From Lentilactobacillus curieae (GTDB lineage Bacteria > Bacillota > Bacilli > Lactobacillales > Lactobacillaceae): a stretch of 64,000 nucleotides of DNA. Where the stretch lies: NCBI RefSeq assembly GCF_000785105.2, contig NZ_CP018906.1, forward strand, positions 558,001 through 622,000. The letters are read 5' to 3'. Both the position numbers and the translations under genes were made by a program. Shown here piece by piece: positions 1 to 8,973 of the stretch (position 1 is the first letter of the stretch; each line of letters opens with the position of its first letter). The notes beneath the pieces were generated by a model that was not told the origin of the DNA, searched no databases, and saw nothing but the letters and a program-made list of their open reading frames with translations.

Positions 1-192
1 ATTAGTAACCGTTCTCGATTTTACCGTCACTCCATGGGCTTGCTCAACCTGCAAATCATCCAGCAACTGATCAGACTGCTCCCGTTCACTAATCGTATCC
101 GTTAACTCCATAATTCGGTCTGCCAAAGTCGATTTGCCATGGTCAATATGCGCGATGATTGCAAAGTTACGAATTTGCTTTACGTTTTTCAC
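1..192 (-). CDS. LepA/EF4-like translational GTPase, N-terminal part (runs off the window)
   Basis: The 64 visible codons encode the G domain start of a translation-factor GTPase. The P-loop AHIDHGKST and the following LADRIMEL are typical of LepA (elongation factor 4). The switch I region reads [10 protein letters not shown] where housekeeping LepA usually has ERERGITIK, so this is probably a divergent LepA paralogue rather than the main copy. The start is GTG at 192-190, preceded by AGAGGA. It overlaps the TGA of the TetR gene upstream in a GTGA arrangement, so the two are likely translationally coupled. The rest of the gene lies outside the window. Identity as LepA-family is well supported by the P-loop context; paralogue status is inferred. 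Confidence 0.8.
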   Translation of the reverse strand, partial: MKNVKQIRNFAIIAHIDHGKSTLADRIMELTDTISEREQSDQLLDDLQVEQAHGVTVKSRTVTN

Positions 193-842
193 TTGATGCC
201 ATTCCTCTCTGAAAATCCATTTAGGTAATCTTGAAAGGTCTCAATTGACTCTGCGACCACATTAACGTTAAAGTCCTTAAAATCCCCAATTTGTTCGCTA
301 TTAAAGTCACTCAAACCAGACAAATTCATCAATCCACTAACAATTGAACTTTGGATTACAAATAAATGGCTAGCTGCTGAAACAGAAATTTGTGGTAATT
401 TTTGATGAATCATTTCACCTAACTCTTCGTTGATGACGTACAAACGTTCCCTTTGTGCGAGCGTTTGTTTACGATCAGCTCCGGGTTCCAAGATTGGTCC
501 CCTTAAAGAATTAAGCCGTAGTATAACTGTCTCGTTAGTTACCATGTCTTTAGTCTCAACTAAAAGCCAATTAGCAAACTCGTCCCAGTTGTTTATTTCA
601 GCGGCATTTAATCTATTGATAAAACCCGCAAAATACTGCTGGTATCCGTCTAAAAGTAGATACATAAAAACATTTTCTTTAGTTTTAAAGTAATTAAATA
701 GTGTCCCCTTAGAAACCCCAGCTCGTTTAGCAATAACAGCCATCGTAATTTCGGGATAACTCTGCTCTTTAAAAATTGTTTTAGCTGTATTGGCAATAAG
801 TCTTGCCTTAGCAGCTTTTTCTTCATCAGATAAAAAATTCAT
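189..842 (-). CDS. TetR/AcrR family transcriptional regulator
   Basis: 217 residues. The N-terminal region carries the TetR helix-turn-helix (about residues 30-55, containing [18 protein letters not shown]), followed by an all-helical ligand-binding domain that I cannot assign to a ligand. The ATG at 842 has GAAAGGTG upstream. A consensus promoter and a TGAC-N5-GTCA inverted repeat lie between this gene and its start region, suggesting autoregulation. The MFS exporter gene lies just upstream in the same orientation and is the natural candidate target, although a terminator separates them. The LepA-like gene follows with a 4-base overlap, an unusual partner for a TetR regulator. Confidence 0.9.
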   Translation of the reverse strand: MNFLSDEEKAAKARLIANTAKTIFKEQSYPEITMAVIAKRAGVSKGTLFNYFKTKENVFMYLLLDGYQQYFAGFINRLNAAEINNWDEFANWLLVETKDMVTNETVILRLNSLRGPILEPGADRKQTLAQRERLYVINEELGEMIHQKLPQISVSAASHLFVIQSSIVSGLMNLSGLSDFNSEQIGDFKDFNVNVVAESIETFQDYLNGFSERNGIK

Positions 843-859
843 ATTGCACCTTTCAAAAC

Positions 860-872
860 TGACTACCGGTCA
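860..872. promoter_or_regulatory. Candidate TetR operator
   Basis: The inverted repeat TGACTACCGGTCA has four-base perfect arms TGAC/GTCA and lies between the -10 element and the ribosome binding site of the TetR gene. A repressor bound here would block its own promoter. The binding protein is inferred from position only. Confidence 0.4.
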
Positions 873-884
873 TTTTTAATCAAT

Positions 885-913
885 ATTATTACCTGTGGAC
901 GTATAAATGTCAA
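885..913 (-). promoter_or_regulatory. Sigma-A-type promoter of the TetR-lepA-like operon
   Basis: On the minus strand a perfect -35 TTGACA (913-908) is followed after 17 nt by AATAAT (890-885), about 45 nt before the TetR start codon. Confidence 0.65.
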
Positions 914-944
914 ATTAAGACGGGCTCAGATCCACTACGTTCCC

Positions 945-976
945 AATAAAAAAAGGCCGCGAATCCTCGCAGCCAT
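945..976 (-). terminator. Rho-independent terminator of the MFS gene
   Basis: On the minus strand a GC-rich hairpin (974-955, GGCTGCGA pairing with TCGCGGCC) is followed by a run of T, directly after the MFS stop codon. Confidence 0.8.
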
Positions 977-979
977 TCC

Positions 980-2185
980 TTATCCCACCTTTGCGTGGGC
1001 AAAACTATCTTTAATCTTATAGGTCAAAATAAATGAAGCGAAAAGGAATACCGTAACTACTATATATGGGTAGTGGTAATTCCAATCAAGCAAAGCACCG
1101 GAAACAATTGGGCCAATGATATTTCCAACACTGGTTAACGACATGTTGATTCCGTTAACAAAACCTTGGTTAGTGGTGCTTGCCTTTGTCAGCAATGTGG
1201 TAATTGCTGGTCTCAATAAATCATACATCGTAAACACAATTAAAGTTGCCACAATAACTTCAATTTTTGAATGGGCCAAGATAATCCAAATCGTTCCAGC
1301 AAATGCTAGGAAGAAACAATATCTAATTAATCGTTTCTCAGTCAACCACGTTACCATCCGGTCGAACAAGACAACTTGGAAAAACAATGACGTAAATCCA
1401 TTAAGCGTCAAAACTAACGCAATGTTTTCTAGAGTGAAATGATGAACTTCGTTAACGTACAAACTATAAATACTCTCAAATCCAACTAGTCCAAATGATG
1501 ATACCAAAATCATCAAGAACAGTAATCCCATCGGACCAAATAAAATTCCTTTAGTTTGAGTCCAACTAGCTCTACCAGCTCGGGGATCTTTGACCTCTCC
1601 CCCAGTTTGATTGGCAAGTACTTTGATATCTTCGTCTTTAGGCAACATCACAATGAAGGAAATCATTGAGAGGACACCCAAAACAGCTGCACTCCAAAAT
1701 GGTGCCTTGTAGTCAATCTTAGCAAGGATACCGCCAAGACCGGGTCCTAAAATCAATCCCCCACTGAATGCCGCTGACAACAATCCAATTACTCTAGCAC
1801 GTTGTTTGGGCGTGGTAATATCCGCAGCCAATGCGTTAGTAGTTGGTACCACCATCGCTGCTGACAGTCCCCCAATTACCCGAGAAATATCAAACATCCA
1901 CAGATAGTTGGTGGCAGCGAACATCACTTCCGAGACAGCATACAAAGCTAGACCAGCTACCAAAATCTTTTTTCTACCCATTCGATCAGAGATCTGACCA
2001 ACAATCGGCGAGGCAATTAGCTGTGCCAACGCAAACAACGAGTTCATAATTCCCATGTCAGTCGCCGATAAATGTAGTTCATTTTTAATAAACGGCATAA
2101 CTGGGAAAATCAAGCTCATCCCAATACATACCAAAAAGTTTCCAAAAATCAAAACAATAATGGCATTTCTTACCTTTTTAGACAT
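980..2185 (-). CDS. MFS multidrug-type efflux transporter
   Basis: About 401 residues with twelve predicted membrane segments. The loop between segments 2 and 3 carries the MFS motif A (GQISDRMGRKK), and the N-terminal half resembles drug:H+ antiporters of the NorA/PmrA kind. The substrate is not determinable. I chose ATG 2185 because AGAGGGG lies 7 nt upstream; an in-frame codon at 2215 would lack such a site. The gene has its own terminator, and a TetR regulator follows in the same orientation, the common layout of a regulated exporter. Confidence 0.85.
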   Translation of the reverse strand: MSKKVRNAIIVLIFGNFLVCIGMSLIFPVMPFIKNELHLSATDMGIMNSLFALAQLIASPIVGQISDRMGRKKILVAGLALYAVSEVMFAATNYLWMFDISRVIGGLSAAMVVPTTNALAADITTPKQRARVIGLLSAAFSGGLILGPGLGGILAKIDYKAPFWSAAVLGVLSMISFIVMLPKDEDIKVLANQTGGEVKDPRAGRASWTQTKGILFGPMGLLFLMILVSSFGLVGFESIYSLYVNEVHHFTLENIALVLTLNGFTSLFFQVVLFDRMVTWLTEKRLIRYCFFLAFAGTIWIILAHSKIEVIVATLIVFTMYDLLRPAITTLLTKASTTNQGFVNGINMSLTSVGNIIGPIVSGALLDWNYHYPYIVVTVFLFASFILTYKIKDSFAHAKVG

Positions 2186-2262
2186 AACTAATCCCCTCTT
2201 TCGAATCAAGTCCAATAGAGTAGATTATACGAGATTTTTTATGTAAAGGTCAACTCACTTGA

Positions 2263-2316
2263 AGAACAAAAATCGGTGGTACAAAAAGCATCTGAGAATA
2301 CTTTCTGTACCACCGA
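2263..2316 (-). terminator. Terminator of the GlsB-like gene
   Basis: A long inverted repeat (2273-2288 with 2301-2316, 15 of 16 positions paired, loop 12) is followed on the minus strand by TTTTTGTTC. It sits after the stop of the 82-residue membrane protein. Confidence 0.75.
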
Positions 2317-2351
2317 CTATAATTTAAAAGTAGTATTAGGCTCAAAAGCAG

Positions 2352-2600
2352 TTAAGCCGTCTTATTCCTCATTCCAAATAGTGCGCTTACTATCAATACC
2401 AACACACAAGCCCCAATAATAGAAGGAATCAATGCCATCCCCGCTAACTGTGGCCCCCATGATCCTAAAAGGTTTTCTCCTAGCCAAGAGCCAATCAAGC
2501 CCGCAATAATGTTTGCAATCCATCCGGATGGACGTTTTGTAATCCAACCTGCAACTGCTCCGATAACTGCACCAATAATTAATGTCCAAATTAATGACAT
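2352..2600 (-). CDS. GlsB/YeaQ/YmgE family stress-associated membrane protein
   Basis: 82 residues with three hydrophobic glycine-rich segments and the pattern GAVIGAVAGWITKR, typical of the transglycosylase-associated family (GlsB/YeaQ/YmgE). In enterococci and lactobacilli members are general-stress proteins; the biochemical function is unknown. A strong AAAGGAGG precedes the ATG. The gene is monocistronic, with a terminator hairpin downstream. Confidence 0.9.
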   Translation of the reverse strand: MSLIWTLIIGAVIGAVAGWITKRPSGWIANIIAGLIGSWLGENLLGSWGPQLAGMALIPSIIGACVLVLIVSALFGMRNKTA

Positions 2601-2805
2601 GGTTAGTACCTCCTTTTTAGTTCCTTACCTACATCTCTACAACCATAATTATAAATAATTTGTTTTTAAATTTCACTTTTAAAGTCTGAAACAGTTATCC
2701 TCAATCCATAATTAGATGATTTTGTGAAAGTTACCGCCAATCCATTATTTATGGGGCATAATTTGTTATCATTAACTCAAATATTGCACCAAAAGGAGTC
2801 GCCAA

Positions 2806-3285
2806 ATGAATCAAGCAATTCAATTACCAGTAAAAATTAAAACAGTTTGGAAATTTTCAGCTTTAATGACATTTTTATCTACTATCGTTATCTTTGGAGT
2901 AGCGTTTACTATCGGACTAGCAACCGAATGGAGATGGTTAGTTTACTTATCATACGTTGCTCTTGGATTAGGACTAATACTTAGTATCGGTGAGTTTGCC
3001 TTGATTTCATACCGATATGCCTTCTTCCGCTACCAACTCACGGAAGATGCTGTCCAGATTCAAAAGGGGTTTATATTTCGCGAACGGGTTTCGGTTCCCA
3101 TCGCTAGAGTTCAGGACGTTAAAATTGAACAGGGACCCATCTTGCGATCGCAAAACCTTCAGTCAGTCACGGTGACAACTGCTTCAACTAATCATGCAAT
3201 CGACGGTCTTGAACCAGAAGTCGCTGAACAACTTCGTGAACAAATCATGGAAAAGGCAATGGAGGCGGTTGAAAATGACGTCTAA
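2806..3285 (+). CDS. PH domain-containing membrane protein, YdbS-like
   Basis: 159 residues: two membrane segments (about residues 17-65), then a bacterial PH domain of the DUF304/bPH2 type (FRYQLTEDAVQIQKG, then RVSVPIARVQDVKIEQG). In Bacillus subtilis, ydbS and ydbT are adjacent and SigW-controlled, and I recall a link to resistance against antimicrobials made by other bacilli. Here the same pair occurs with an 11-nt overlap, so the products probably work together at the membrane. Ribosome binding site AAAAGGAG. Confidence 0.85.
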   Translation: MNQAIQLPVKIKTVWKFSALMTFLSTIVIFGVAFTIGLATEWRWLVYLSYVALGLGLILSIGEFALISYRYAFFRYQLTEDAVQIQKGFIFRERVSVPIARVQDVKIEQGPILRSQNLQSVTVTTASTNHAIDGLEPEVAEQLREQIMEKAMEAVENDV

Positions 3286-4714
3286 GAAACACCTTAGCCC
3301 AGTGGCTCTGCTATATTTCATTTATAAGACCTTAGTTGAATGGTTATGGGTAATCTTCGTATCATTTGCCTCTGTACTCAATATTTTCAAAGATCTCCAC
3401 ATAAGCCTACCTTTGGTGATTGCAGGTTTTGTGGTACTGATTGTCGCAATCTCGGTTATTAGATTCGTTGTATTTACGTACGAAATCACCGACAAAATGG
3501 TCACCATCAACAGAGGGATATTTATTAAGAAGCATATTCATATCCCATACCACCGGATTCAGACTATCACCCAAAGCCAACTCTTCTTCTTGATTCCGTT
3601 TCACTTAGAAACTATCTACATCGAAACCGCTGGGCACGAAGATGGCAAAGCGGAAGCTGTATTACCAATGGTTCCAGATACCGTTAGGTCAGAAATCGAA
3701 ACCTACCGTCAGGGTGCCCAACCAGGAAGCGATTTAGAAGTTCACAACATTTCGCAGAACTTAGAAACTGGCGACGAAAACACATATAGGATCAACAACC
3801 ATGACTTGAATTTATTTTCATTAACATCGTTGGGCATCTTGCCTATCATCGCAATTTTAGGAGCAATATATGGAAAGGTTCAGGAAGCTATTCCTGACAA
3901 ATACATCAATAGTGCATTTAGCAAAATTGGTCATGAATCGCTGCCAATCATTATCGGTGGTGTGGTAATTGTGTTGGTAGTTGGCCTAATTGCATCTTAC
4001 TTAATGAGTGTGTTGAAATACTACAGATTCACCCTCTCAGAAAATAATGGGCAATTACAAACCACTCAAGGGTTAATTACCAAGCGGTCATTTAGCGTTA
4101 AGCAACAACGAATTCAAGCAATCGTGTTTAAGCAAAACGTCATTCGCCAGCTATTCAATCTGACCACAGTTCAAACGATTGTGGCATCAAAAGCTGGTAA
4201 AGAAGAGGACGAAAGCGACATCACAATGGTTCCTGTAATCAAAAACGACGAGGCGGCCACAATGGTTAACGGATTTGTTAGCTGGGTTCCTAACTCAATG
4301 CCTCAGCTAAACCGCCTTGCTCATAGCAGTTACTGGTACTACATTCGTAATGCCATTTTAATTAGTCTAATTGTAATTATTCCAAGTATCGTATTTTTCC
4401 GATTTTGGGGAGCAATTAGTTTAGTGTTGATTCCGCTTGCTGTTTGGGTCGGTTGGTACTCAGCTAAAAATAACGGCTACTACATTGGTAACAAGCAGTT
4501 AATTATCTCTGATGGCCACTTGCTGACAAGATCCATCTATGTTGTTGAAACTAAGAATATTCAGTCATCCGCCGTTCGCCAGTCAGTTTGGATGGCCAAC
4601 AAGGGGCTGGCCCACTTTAAGATTCACGTCCGTTCAAAAAACAATGATAAAGAAATTGAGCTTCGCTACATTTCTAAAAAAGAAGCCGATGAACTTTTTA
4701 CCTGGCTAGCTTAG
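3275..4714 (+). CDS. PH domain-containing membrane protein, YdbT-like
   Basis: 479 residues from the ATG at 3275, which has GGAGG upstream and overlaps ydbS-like by 11 nt; a longer reading frame opens at 3194 but lacks a ribosome binding site. The protein alternates membrane pairs with PH-like DUF304 domains: residues about 70-150 (FTYEITDKMVTINRGIF), about 255-340 (YYRFTLSENNGQLQTTQG) and a C-terminal copy (NGYYIGNKQLIIS). This three-domain build is that of YdbT. Probably a membrane stress or antimicrobial-protection complex with YdbS; this role is inferred from the family. Confidence 0.85.
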   Translation: MTSKKHLSPVALLYFIYKTLVEWLWVIFVSFASVLNIFKDLHISLPLVIAGFVVLIVAISVIRFVVFTYEITDKMVTINRGIFIKKHIHIPYHRIQTITQSQLFFLIPFHLETIYIETAGHEDGKAEAVLPMVPDTVRSEIETYRQGAQPGSDLEVHNISQNLETGDENTYRINNHDLNLFSLTSLGILPIIAILGAIYGKVQEAIPDKYINSAFSKIGHESLPIIIGGVVIVLVVGLIASYLMSVLKYYRFTLSENNGQLQTTQGLITKRSFSVKQQRIQAIVFKQNVIRQLFNLTTVQTIVASKAGKEEDESDITMVPVIKNDEAATMVNGFVSWVPNSMPQLNRLAHSSYWYYIRNAILISLIVIIPSIVFFRFWGAISLVLIPLAVWVGWYSAKNNGYYIGNKQLIISDGHLLTRSIYVVETKNIQSSAVRQSVWMANKGLAHFKIHVRSKNNDKEIELRYISKKEADELFTWLA

Positions 4715-4741
4715 AATTGAAATAAAGGAGGACGATATCAG

Positions 4742-5590
4742 ATGAAGACAATCACAATTGGAGACATTACCGTTCCCGCAATTGGTTTGGGAACTTGGCA
4801 TATGGGTGACCATGCAGAAACCCGCGACGCAGAAATTAGTGCTATTCGAGCTGGCGTTGAAGCCGGTGCTCGGGTCATTGACACTGCAGAAATGTATGGT
4901 TCTGGAAATAGCGAAAGTTTAGTTGGTGAAGCAATCAAAGGACTTGATCGCACCAAACTGTTTATAATTGATAAAGTTCTACCATCAAACGCATCCCTCA
5001 AACAATTACCTAAAAGCTTAGATGCTAGCCTCGCTAAAGTTGGCACAGATTACTTTGATTTATACCTATACCATTGGCGTGGTGGCGTACCGCTGTCTGA
5101 AACTGTTGAGGCCTTGAGAAACGCTCAGGAGGAAGGCAAGATCCGCCAATGGGGCGTTTCCAACTTTGACGTCAGTGATATGGAAGAATTGTTAAAATTA
5201 CCAGGTGGCAAGGGAGTTGCTGCTAACGAAGACTTATATAATCTTGGTAGTCGTGGCACCGAATTTGATCTCCAGCCATGGCAAGAAAAACGTGAAATTC
5301 CGTTCATTGCGTACACTCCGGTCGCTCAAGGGGATAGATTTGGTAAGAATCTAACCAAAAACAAGGTAATCCAAGCAATTGCTGGTAACCATAAGGCCAC
5401 TCCTTATCAAATTCTTTTGGCTTGGGTCATTAGAAATGGCAATGTCTTAGCAATCCCACAATCAGGCGATCCAGTTCACGCCCGAGAAAACGTTGAGGCA
5501 GCGAACATCGAGTTATCAAAGGAAGAACTATTTATGATCGATAGCGAGTTTCCTGCCCCAACCAGCAAACAACCTTTGGATATTTTATGA
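4742..5590 (+). CDS. Aldo/keto reductase
   Basis: 282 residues forming an NADPH-dependent (beta/alpha)8 aldo/keto reductase. The catalytic tetrad is visible: Asp47 and Tyr52 in VIDTAEMYGSG, Lys78 in IIDKVLPS, His111 in YLYHW. The GVSNFD motif and the C-terminal AIPQSG cofactor-binding segment are present. Substrate unknown. AGGAGG precedes the ATG. The stop overlaps the start of the acetyltransferase gene (ATGATGA), so the two are cotranslated. Confidence 0.92.
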   Translation: MKTITIGDITVPAIGLGTWHMGDHAETRDAEISAIRAGVEAGARVIDTAEMYGSGNSESLVGEAIKGLDRTKLFIIDKVLPSNASLKQLPKSLDASLAKVGTDYFDLYLYHWRGGVPLSETVEALRNAQEEGKIRQWGVSNFDVSDMEELLKLPGGKGVAANEDLYNLGSRGTEFDLQPWQEKREIPFIAYTPVAQGDRFGKNLTKNKVIQAIAGNHKATPYQILLAWVIRNGNVLAIPQSGDPVHARENVEAANIELSKEELFMIDSEFPAPTSKQPLDIL

Positions 5591-6048
5591 TGAGCGATAT
5601 CTATAAAGTTACTAAACTTACTAACCCGACACCCGTTCAAATGGACCAAATCATGGATCTCTGGTTACAAGGAAACTTGGATGCCCATTCATTTATTAGT
5701 CGAAACTACTGGCTAGCCAACGTTGCTGAGGTTCGTGGAGCAATTAAACAATCAGAACTTTACGTTGCTACCGAACATGAGGACAAAATCATCGGTTTCA
5801 TTGGGCTGGTAAATGATTATGCGGCCGGCTTGTTCGTTGCTACCAATCATCGAAGTCATGGAATTGGTAGTGAACTACTTAAAGTGGCTATCAGAACTCA
5901 TCCCCACCTCACATTGCATGTTTACGAGAAGAATCCACGTGCCTTTGAGTTGTATAGACGATTAGGATTTAAGGTAATTAGTAAACAAGTTGACGATGAA
6001 ACGGGTGAAATGGGATATTCTATGGAAATACAAAAAGGAACGCCTTAG
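5587..6048 (+). CDS. GNAT family N-acetyltransferase, YjaB-like
   Basis: 153 residues. The acetyl-CoA-binding part FVATNHRSHGIGSELLKVA carries the GNAT R/Q-x-x-G-x-G/A pattern (here RSHGIGSEL), and NPRAFELYRRLGFKV is the usual motif B. Overall similarity is to YjaB-type acetyltransferases. Acceptor unknown. The first two codons are both ATG; either could be used. It overlaps the preceding reductase gene and ends inside its own terminator. Confidence 0.88.
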   Translation: MMSDIYKVTKLTNPTPVQMDQIMDLWLQGNLDAHSFISRNYWLANVAEVRGAIKQSELYVATEHEDKIIGFIGLVNDYAAGLFVATNHRSHGIGSELLKVAIRTHPHLTLHVYEKNPRAFELYRRLGFKVISKQVDDETGEMGYSMEIQKGTP

Positions 6049-6060
6049 GCGTTCCTTTTT
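6032..6060. terminator. Bidirectional terminator
   Basis: AAGGAACGCC pairs with GGCGTTCCTT around a 3-nt loop, flanked by A and T runs. It overlaps the end of the acetyltransferase gene and separates it from the convergent lacM. Confidence 0.85.
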
Positions 6061-6063
6061 GCA

Positions 6064-7020
6064 TTACGGCTCAATTTCAAAAGCAAACTCAATATCTTTC
6101 TCAGCCGAAATGTGATATTCATCTTCAACATCAGCACCCCAACTATCGATTCCGCCAACTCCACGAACAGCTCCCATAATGGTGAGCACCGTGCGTCTTT
6201 CTAGTGGCAATTCTTCGATATGAGTGGCATTCTCCAACTCTTCAGCTGTGTATGGTAAACAACTAAATGCAAATGGTTTATCAGTCTTTTCAATTCGTAA
6301 ACTAAACGGGTTATCATCGTTATCCGCATTATTTTGCGTTGTCCTTCTAGTGACCACAACCTCACTAGATTCCATATGAACCCCACAATCTTGTGGAACC
6401 ATGTAAGGTGCAACGGGCATTCCTTCAACCTCGTAAGTTCCGAGAATCCCGCCATCCTTTCTATCAGGATACGTCTCACCCGATAGTCCAGTATAAGAAA
6501 AACCGTCAGCTGCAGTTGGCATGATCATTCTAAACCCAAAAACAGGAAGCTCTGGTAATCCTTGTTTTCCAGTGAAATGACTGGTAACAGTAATCTTGCC
6601 ATCAGCATCCACTACATATTTTACGGTTACTTCTGTAGCAGGTACCGTAGGCGTTTCAAACGTATAAGTAACCCCCGCTTGACTAGCTACCTCATTGGGG
6701 CCGTATTGATTATTGACCGGAGCGATTGGCATCTCAATTGGTTTACCATCCACTTGAACTTCGGTTCCAACTTGTTTTAAAAACATGTCAGCGCCCAGCC
6801 ACATAGCTGATTTTTCACTAAAGTGGCTACCACGGTCATTATCTGTAGTTGCCCGCCAAAAAGTTGGCTTCGGTGTTCGATACAACCATTCTTTTCCATC
6901 AATTAATAAAGATTCTAGACCACCTTTTTCGTAACTAAAGATGTAGTGGAAATTGTCCCCAGCAACGCCAAGTGTACCATCGCCAAAAACTAGTTTTAGA
7001 CTATTCTTTGTATTTTCCAT
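6064..7020 (-). CDS. lacM: Beta-galactosidase small subunit LacM
   Basis: 318 residues equivalent to the C-terminal beta-sandwich domain (Bgal small chain) of GH2 beta-galactosidases, with [14 protein letters not shown] near the start. It forms the LacLM heterodimer that hydrolyses lactose in the cytoplasm. ATG 7020 is preceded by GGAGGT inside the end of lacL; the genes overlap by 20 nt, as is usual for lacLM in lactobacilli and Leuconostoc. The frame is open further upstream but only as lacL shadow. Confidence 0.95.
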   Translation of the reverse strand: MENTKNSLKLVFGDGTLGVAGDNFHYIFSYEKGGLESLLIDGKEWLYRTPKPTFWRATTDNDRGSHFSEKSAMWLGADMFLKQVGTEVQVDGKPIEMPIAPVNNQYGPNEVASQAGVTYTFETPTVPATEVTVKYVVDADGKITVTSHFTGKQGLPELPVFGFRMIMPTAADGFSYTGLSGETYPDRKDGGILGTYEVEGMPVAPYMVPQDCGVHMESSEVVVTRRTTQNNADNDDNPFSLRIEKTDKPFAFSCLPYTAEELENATHIEELPLERRTVLTIMGAVRGVGGIDSWGADVEDEYHISAEKDIEFAFEIEP

Positions 7021-8896
7021 AGTAGTACTTAACCTCCTGCATTGCTGGTTTTTCAGTTCTGTCAGCGAACATGATTCCGTCTCCTGAGAACTCGTAATCT
7101 GAATGGCGTTCATCAAAATCGCCACCGTAACGTAATACCTGTTTTCCCGAAACTGCATCGGTTACAAATAACGCTTGATCAATGAAGTCCCAGATAAATC
7201 CGCCTGAGTATCCTTGATGCTTATCATACAGTTTCATATATGAATCCAGGCCACCCATTGAGTTTCCCATGTCATGCATGAATTCACAGCTCAAGAATGG
7301 CTTTTTAGGATTGTTGGTCAAATAGTCATCTACATCCTTTGGTGGGAAGTACATCATACTTTCAACATCCGAAATTTGATCCTCATACTTACGGTTACGG
7401 CAGACCCCTTCGTAGTGAGTAAGTCGGCTTGAGTCCATTTCTTTGTAGTATTTGTCCATAGCCGCAATATCGTCACCTGCATAGGATTCGTTTCCTAATG
7501 ACCAGAATAAAATGCTGGTATGGTTTTTAAACGTTTCGTAGTTATTCTTGGCGCGATCTAGCACAGCTCCCAGCCACTTAGGTGACGAACCAGGAACGTT
7601 GTATGAAGGCTCAACCGCGCCCATTTTTTGCCATGACCCATGAGATTCAAGGTTGTTTTCTGCCATCATATAAATTCCATTTTGGTCACACATGTAGTAC
7701 CAAGGAATTTGGTCTGGATAGTGACAGGTCCGAACAGCATTAATATTGTTGTCCTTAAACGTCTGCATGTCCGCTTGCATATCAGCAAGTGTGATTGCTC
7801 TTCCTGAGTGGGCATCCCATTCATGACGGTTAACCCCATTTAATTTGAGGCGTTTACCATTTAGCAAAATTACCTTATCTTTAATTTCAATTTTTCGGAA
7901 ACCAAAGTCGTAAGGAACAATCTCCATCAATGATCCGTCAGCATCCCTAACTTCAATCGTCAAAGAATACAAATATGGATCAATATTATCCCAAAGATGA
8001 ACACCATCTAGGGCACCTGACTTAAACTCAATTGTTTCACCAGCTGTCTTTTCATCACTGAAAACGACATTGCCTTCAGCATCCACCGCATTCAATTTAA
8101 CAGTGGCACCAGTCAAATCCGCGCCAGTTAACTTAGTGGTTGCTGAGAGTTGGCCAGTCTTAAAATCATCAGATAACGTTGGTTTAATCGTCAAATCCTC
8201 AACATGTGCCTTAGGACGGGCAATCAGGTTAACACTCCTAAAGATTCCAGAAAAACGGAACATATCCTGATCTTCTAGGAAGGAGGCAGTACTGTGCTTA
8301 AACACCTCAACAGCTAAAACATTCTTTCCATCTTCGTTAAGGTATGGTGTCAAATCGTACTCAGAAGGCGCAAAGCTGTCTTCGCAATAACCAATAAAGT
8401 TACCGTTGATCCAGATAAACATAGCGCGTTCGACACCCTCAAACTCTACGCTAACCCGTTGATTCTTAAAGTTATCAGGAAGTTCGAACTCTTTGACGTA
8501 AGAGCCGACAGTATTATCTAGTCCTTTACTAAACATCCCTGCTTGTGGATCAGTCTCATCCGGAACATATGCTGGTCGTCTAAAAAACTTTCCTTCCCAA
8601 GGATACAAAGTGTTGATGTACTGAATTTGACCATACCCGTTCAACTCGATGTGAGACGGAACCTTAATGTCGTCAAAGTCACTGACATCAAAACTCGTTT
8701 GGTAAAAATTTTGTGGTCTGTCCATCGGCGTCTTAGAAAATTTAAATTTCCAGGTACCGTTTAAACTTTTAATTAAACTTGATTGATGTTCCTTTAACTC
8801 ACGATAATTCGCGTAAAATCGGTGGTCACTATGAATTGGAATTTGGCCGACTCGAAAAGTTTCCGGATCGTCTAACCATGTAATGTCTGGTGTCAT
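7001..8896 (-). CDS. lacL: Beta-galactosidase large subunit LacL
   Basis: 631 residues of glycoside hydrolase family 2: sugar-binding jelly roll (to about 230), immunoglobulin-like domain (about 235-335) and TIM barrel. The acid/base Glu470 is in FWSLGNES and the nucleophile Glu538 in [11 protein letters not shown]. With LacM it makes the active enzyme. AGGAG precedes the ATG. The gene follows lacS by 77 bp, a gap that contains a promoter and a cre site, so it can be transcribed separately from lacS under catabolite control. Confidence 0.96.
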   Translation of the reverse strand: MTPDITWLDDPETFRVGQIPIHSDHRFYANYRELKEHQSSLIKSLNGTWKFKFSKTPMDRPQNFYQTSFDVSDFDDIKVPSHIELNGYGQIQYINTLYPWEGKFFRRPAYVPDETDPQAGMFSKGLDNTVGSYVKEFELPDNFKNQRVSVEFEGVERAMFIWINGNFIGYCEDSFAPSEYDLTPYLNEDGKNVLAVEVFKHSTASFLEDQDMFRFSGIFRSVNLIARPKAHVEDLTIKPTLSDDFKTGQLSATTKLTGADLTGATVKLNAVDAEGNVVFSDEKTAGETIEFKSGALDGVHLWDNIDPYLYSLTIEVRDADGSLMEIVPYDFGFRKIEIKDKVILLNGKRLKLNGVNRHEWDAHSGRAITLADMQADMQTFKDNNINAVRTCHYPDQIPWYYMCDQNGIYMMAENNLESHGSWQKMGAVEPSYNVPGSSPKWLGAVLDRAKNNYETFKNHTSILFWSLGNESYAGDDIAAMDKYYKEMDSSRLTHYEGVCRNRKYEDQISDVESMMYFPPKDVDDYLTNNPKKPFLSCEFMHDMGNSMGGLDSYMKLYDKHQGYSGGFIWDFIDQALFVTDAVSGKQVLRYGGDFDERHSDYEFSGDGIMFADRTEKPAMQEVKYYYGKYKE

Positions 8897-8933
8897 GGAA
8901 TGCTCCTCTCATTTCTTGTGTTTGTTATCATTA

Positions 8934-8970
8934 TTTATAGTATAGCGAATAAAATGTGCAACCGCTTACT
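8934..8970 (-). promoter_or_regulatory. lacL promoter with overlapping cre site
   Basis: On the minus strand TTGCAC (8961-8956) and TATAAA (8939-8934) are 16 nt apart. The sequence at 8957-8970 matches the cre consensus at 12 of 14 positions and overlaps the -35, consistent with CcpA repression in glucose. Confidence 0.6.
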
Positions 8971-8973
8971 AAA

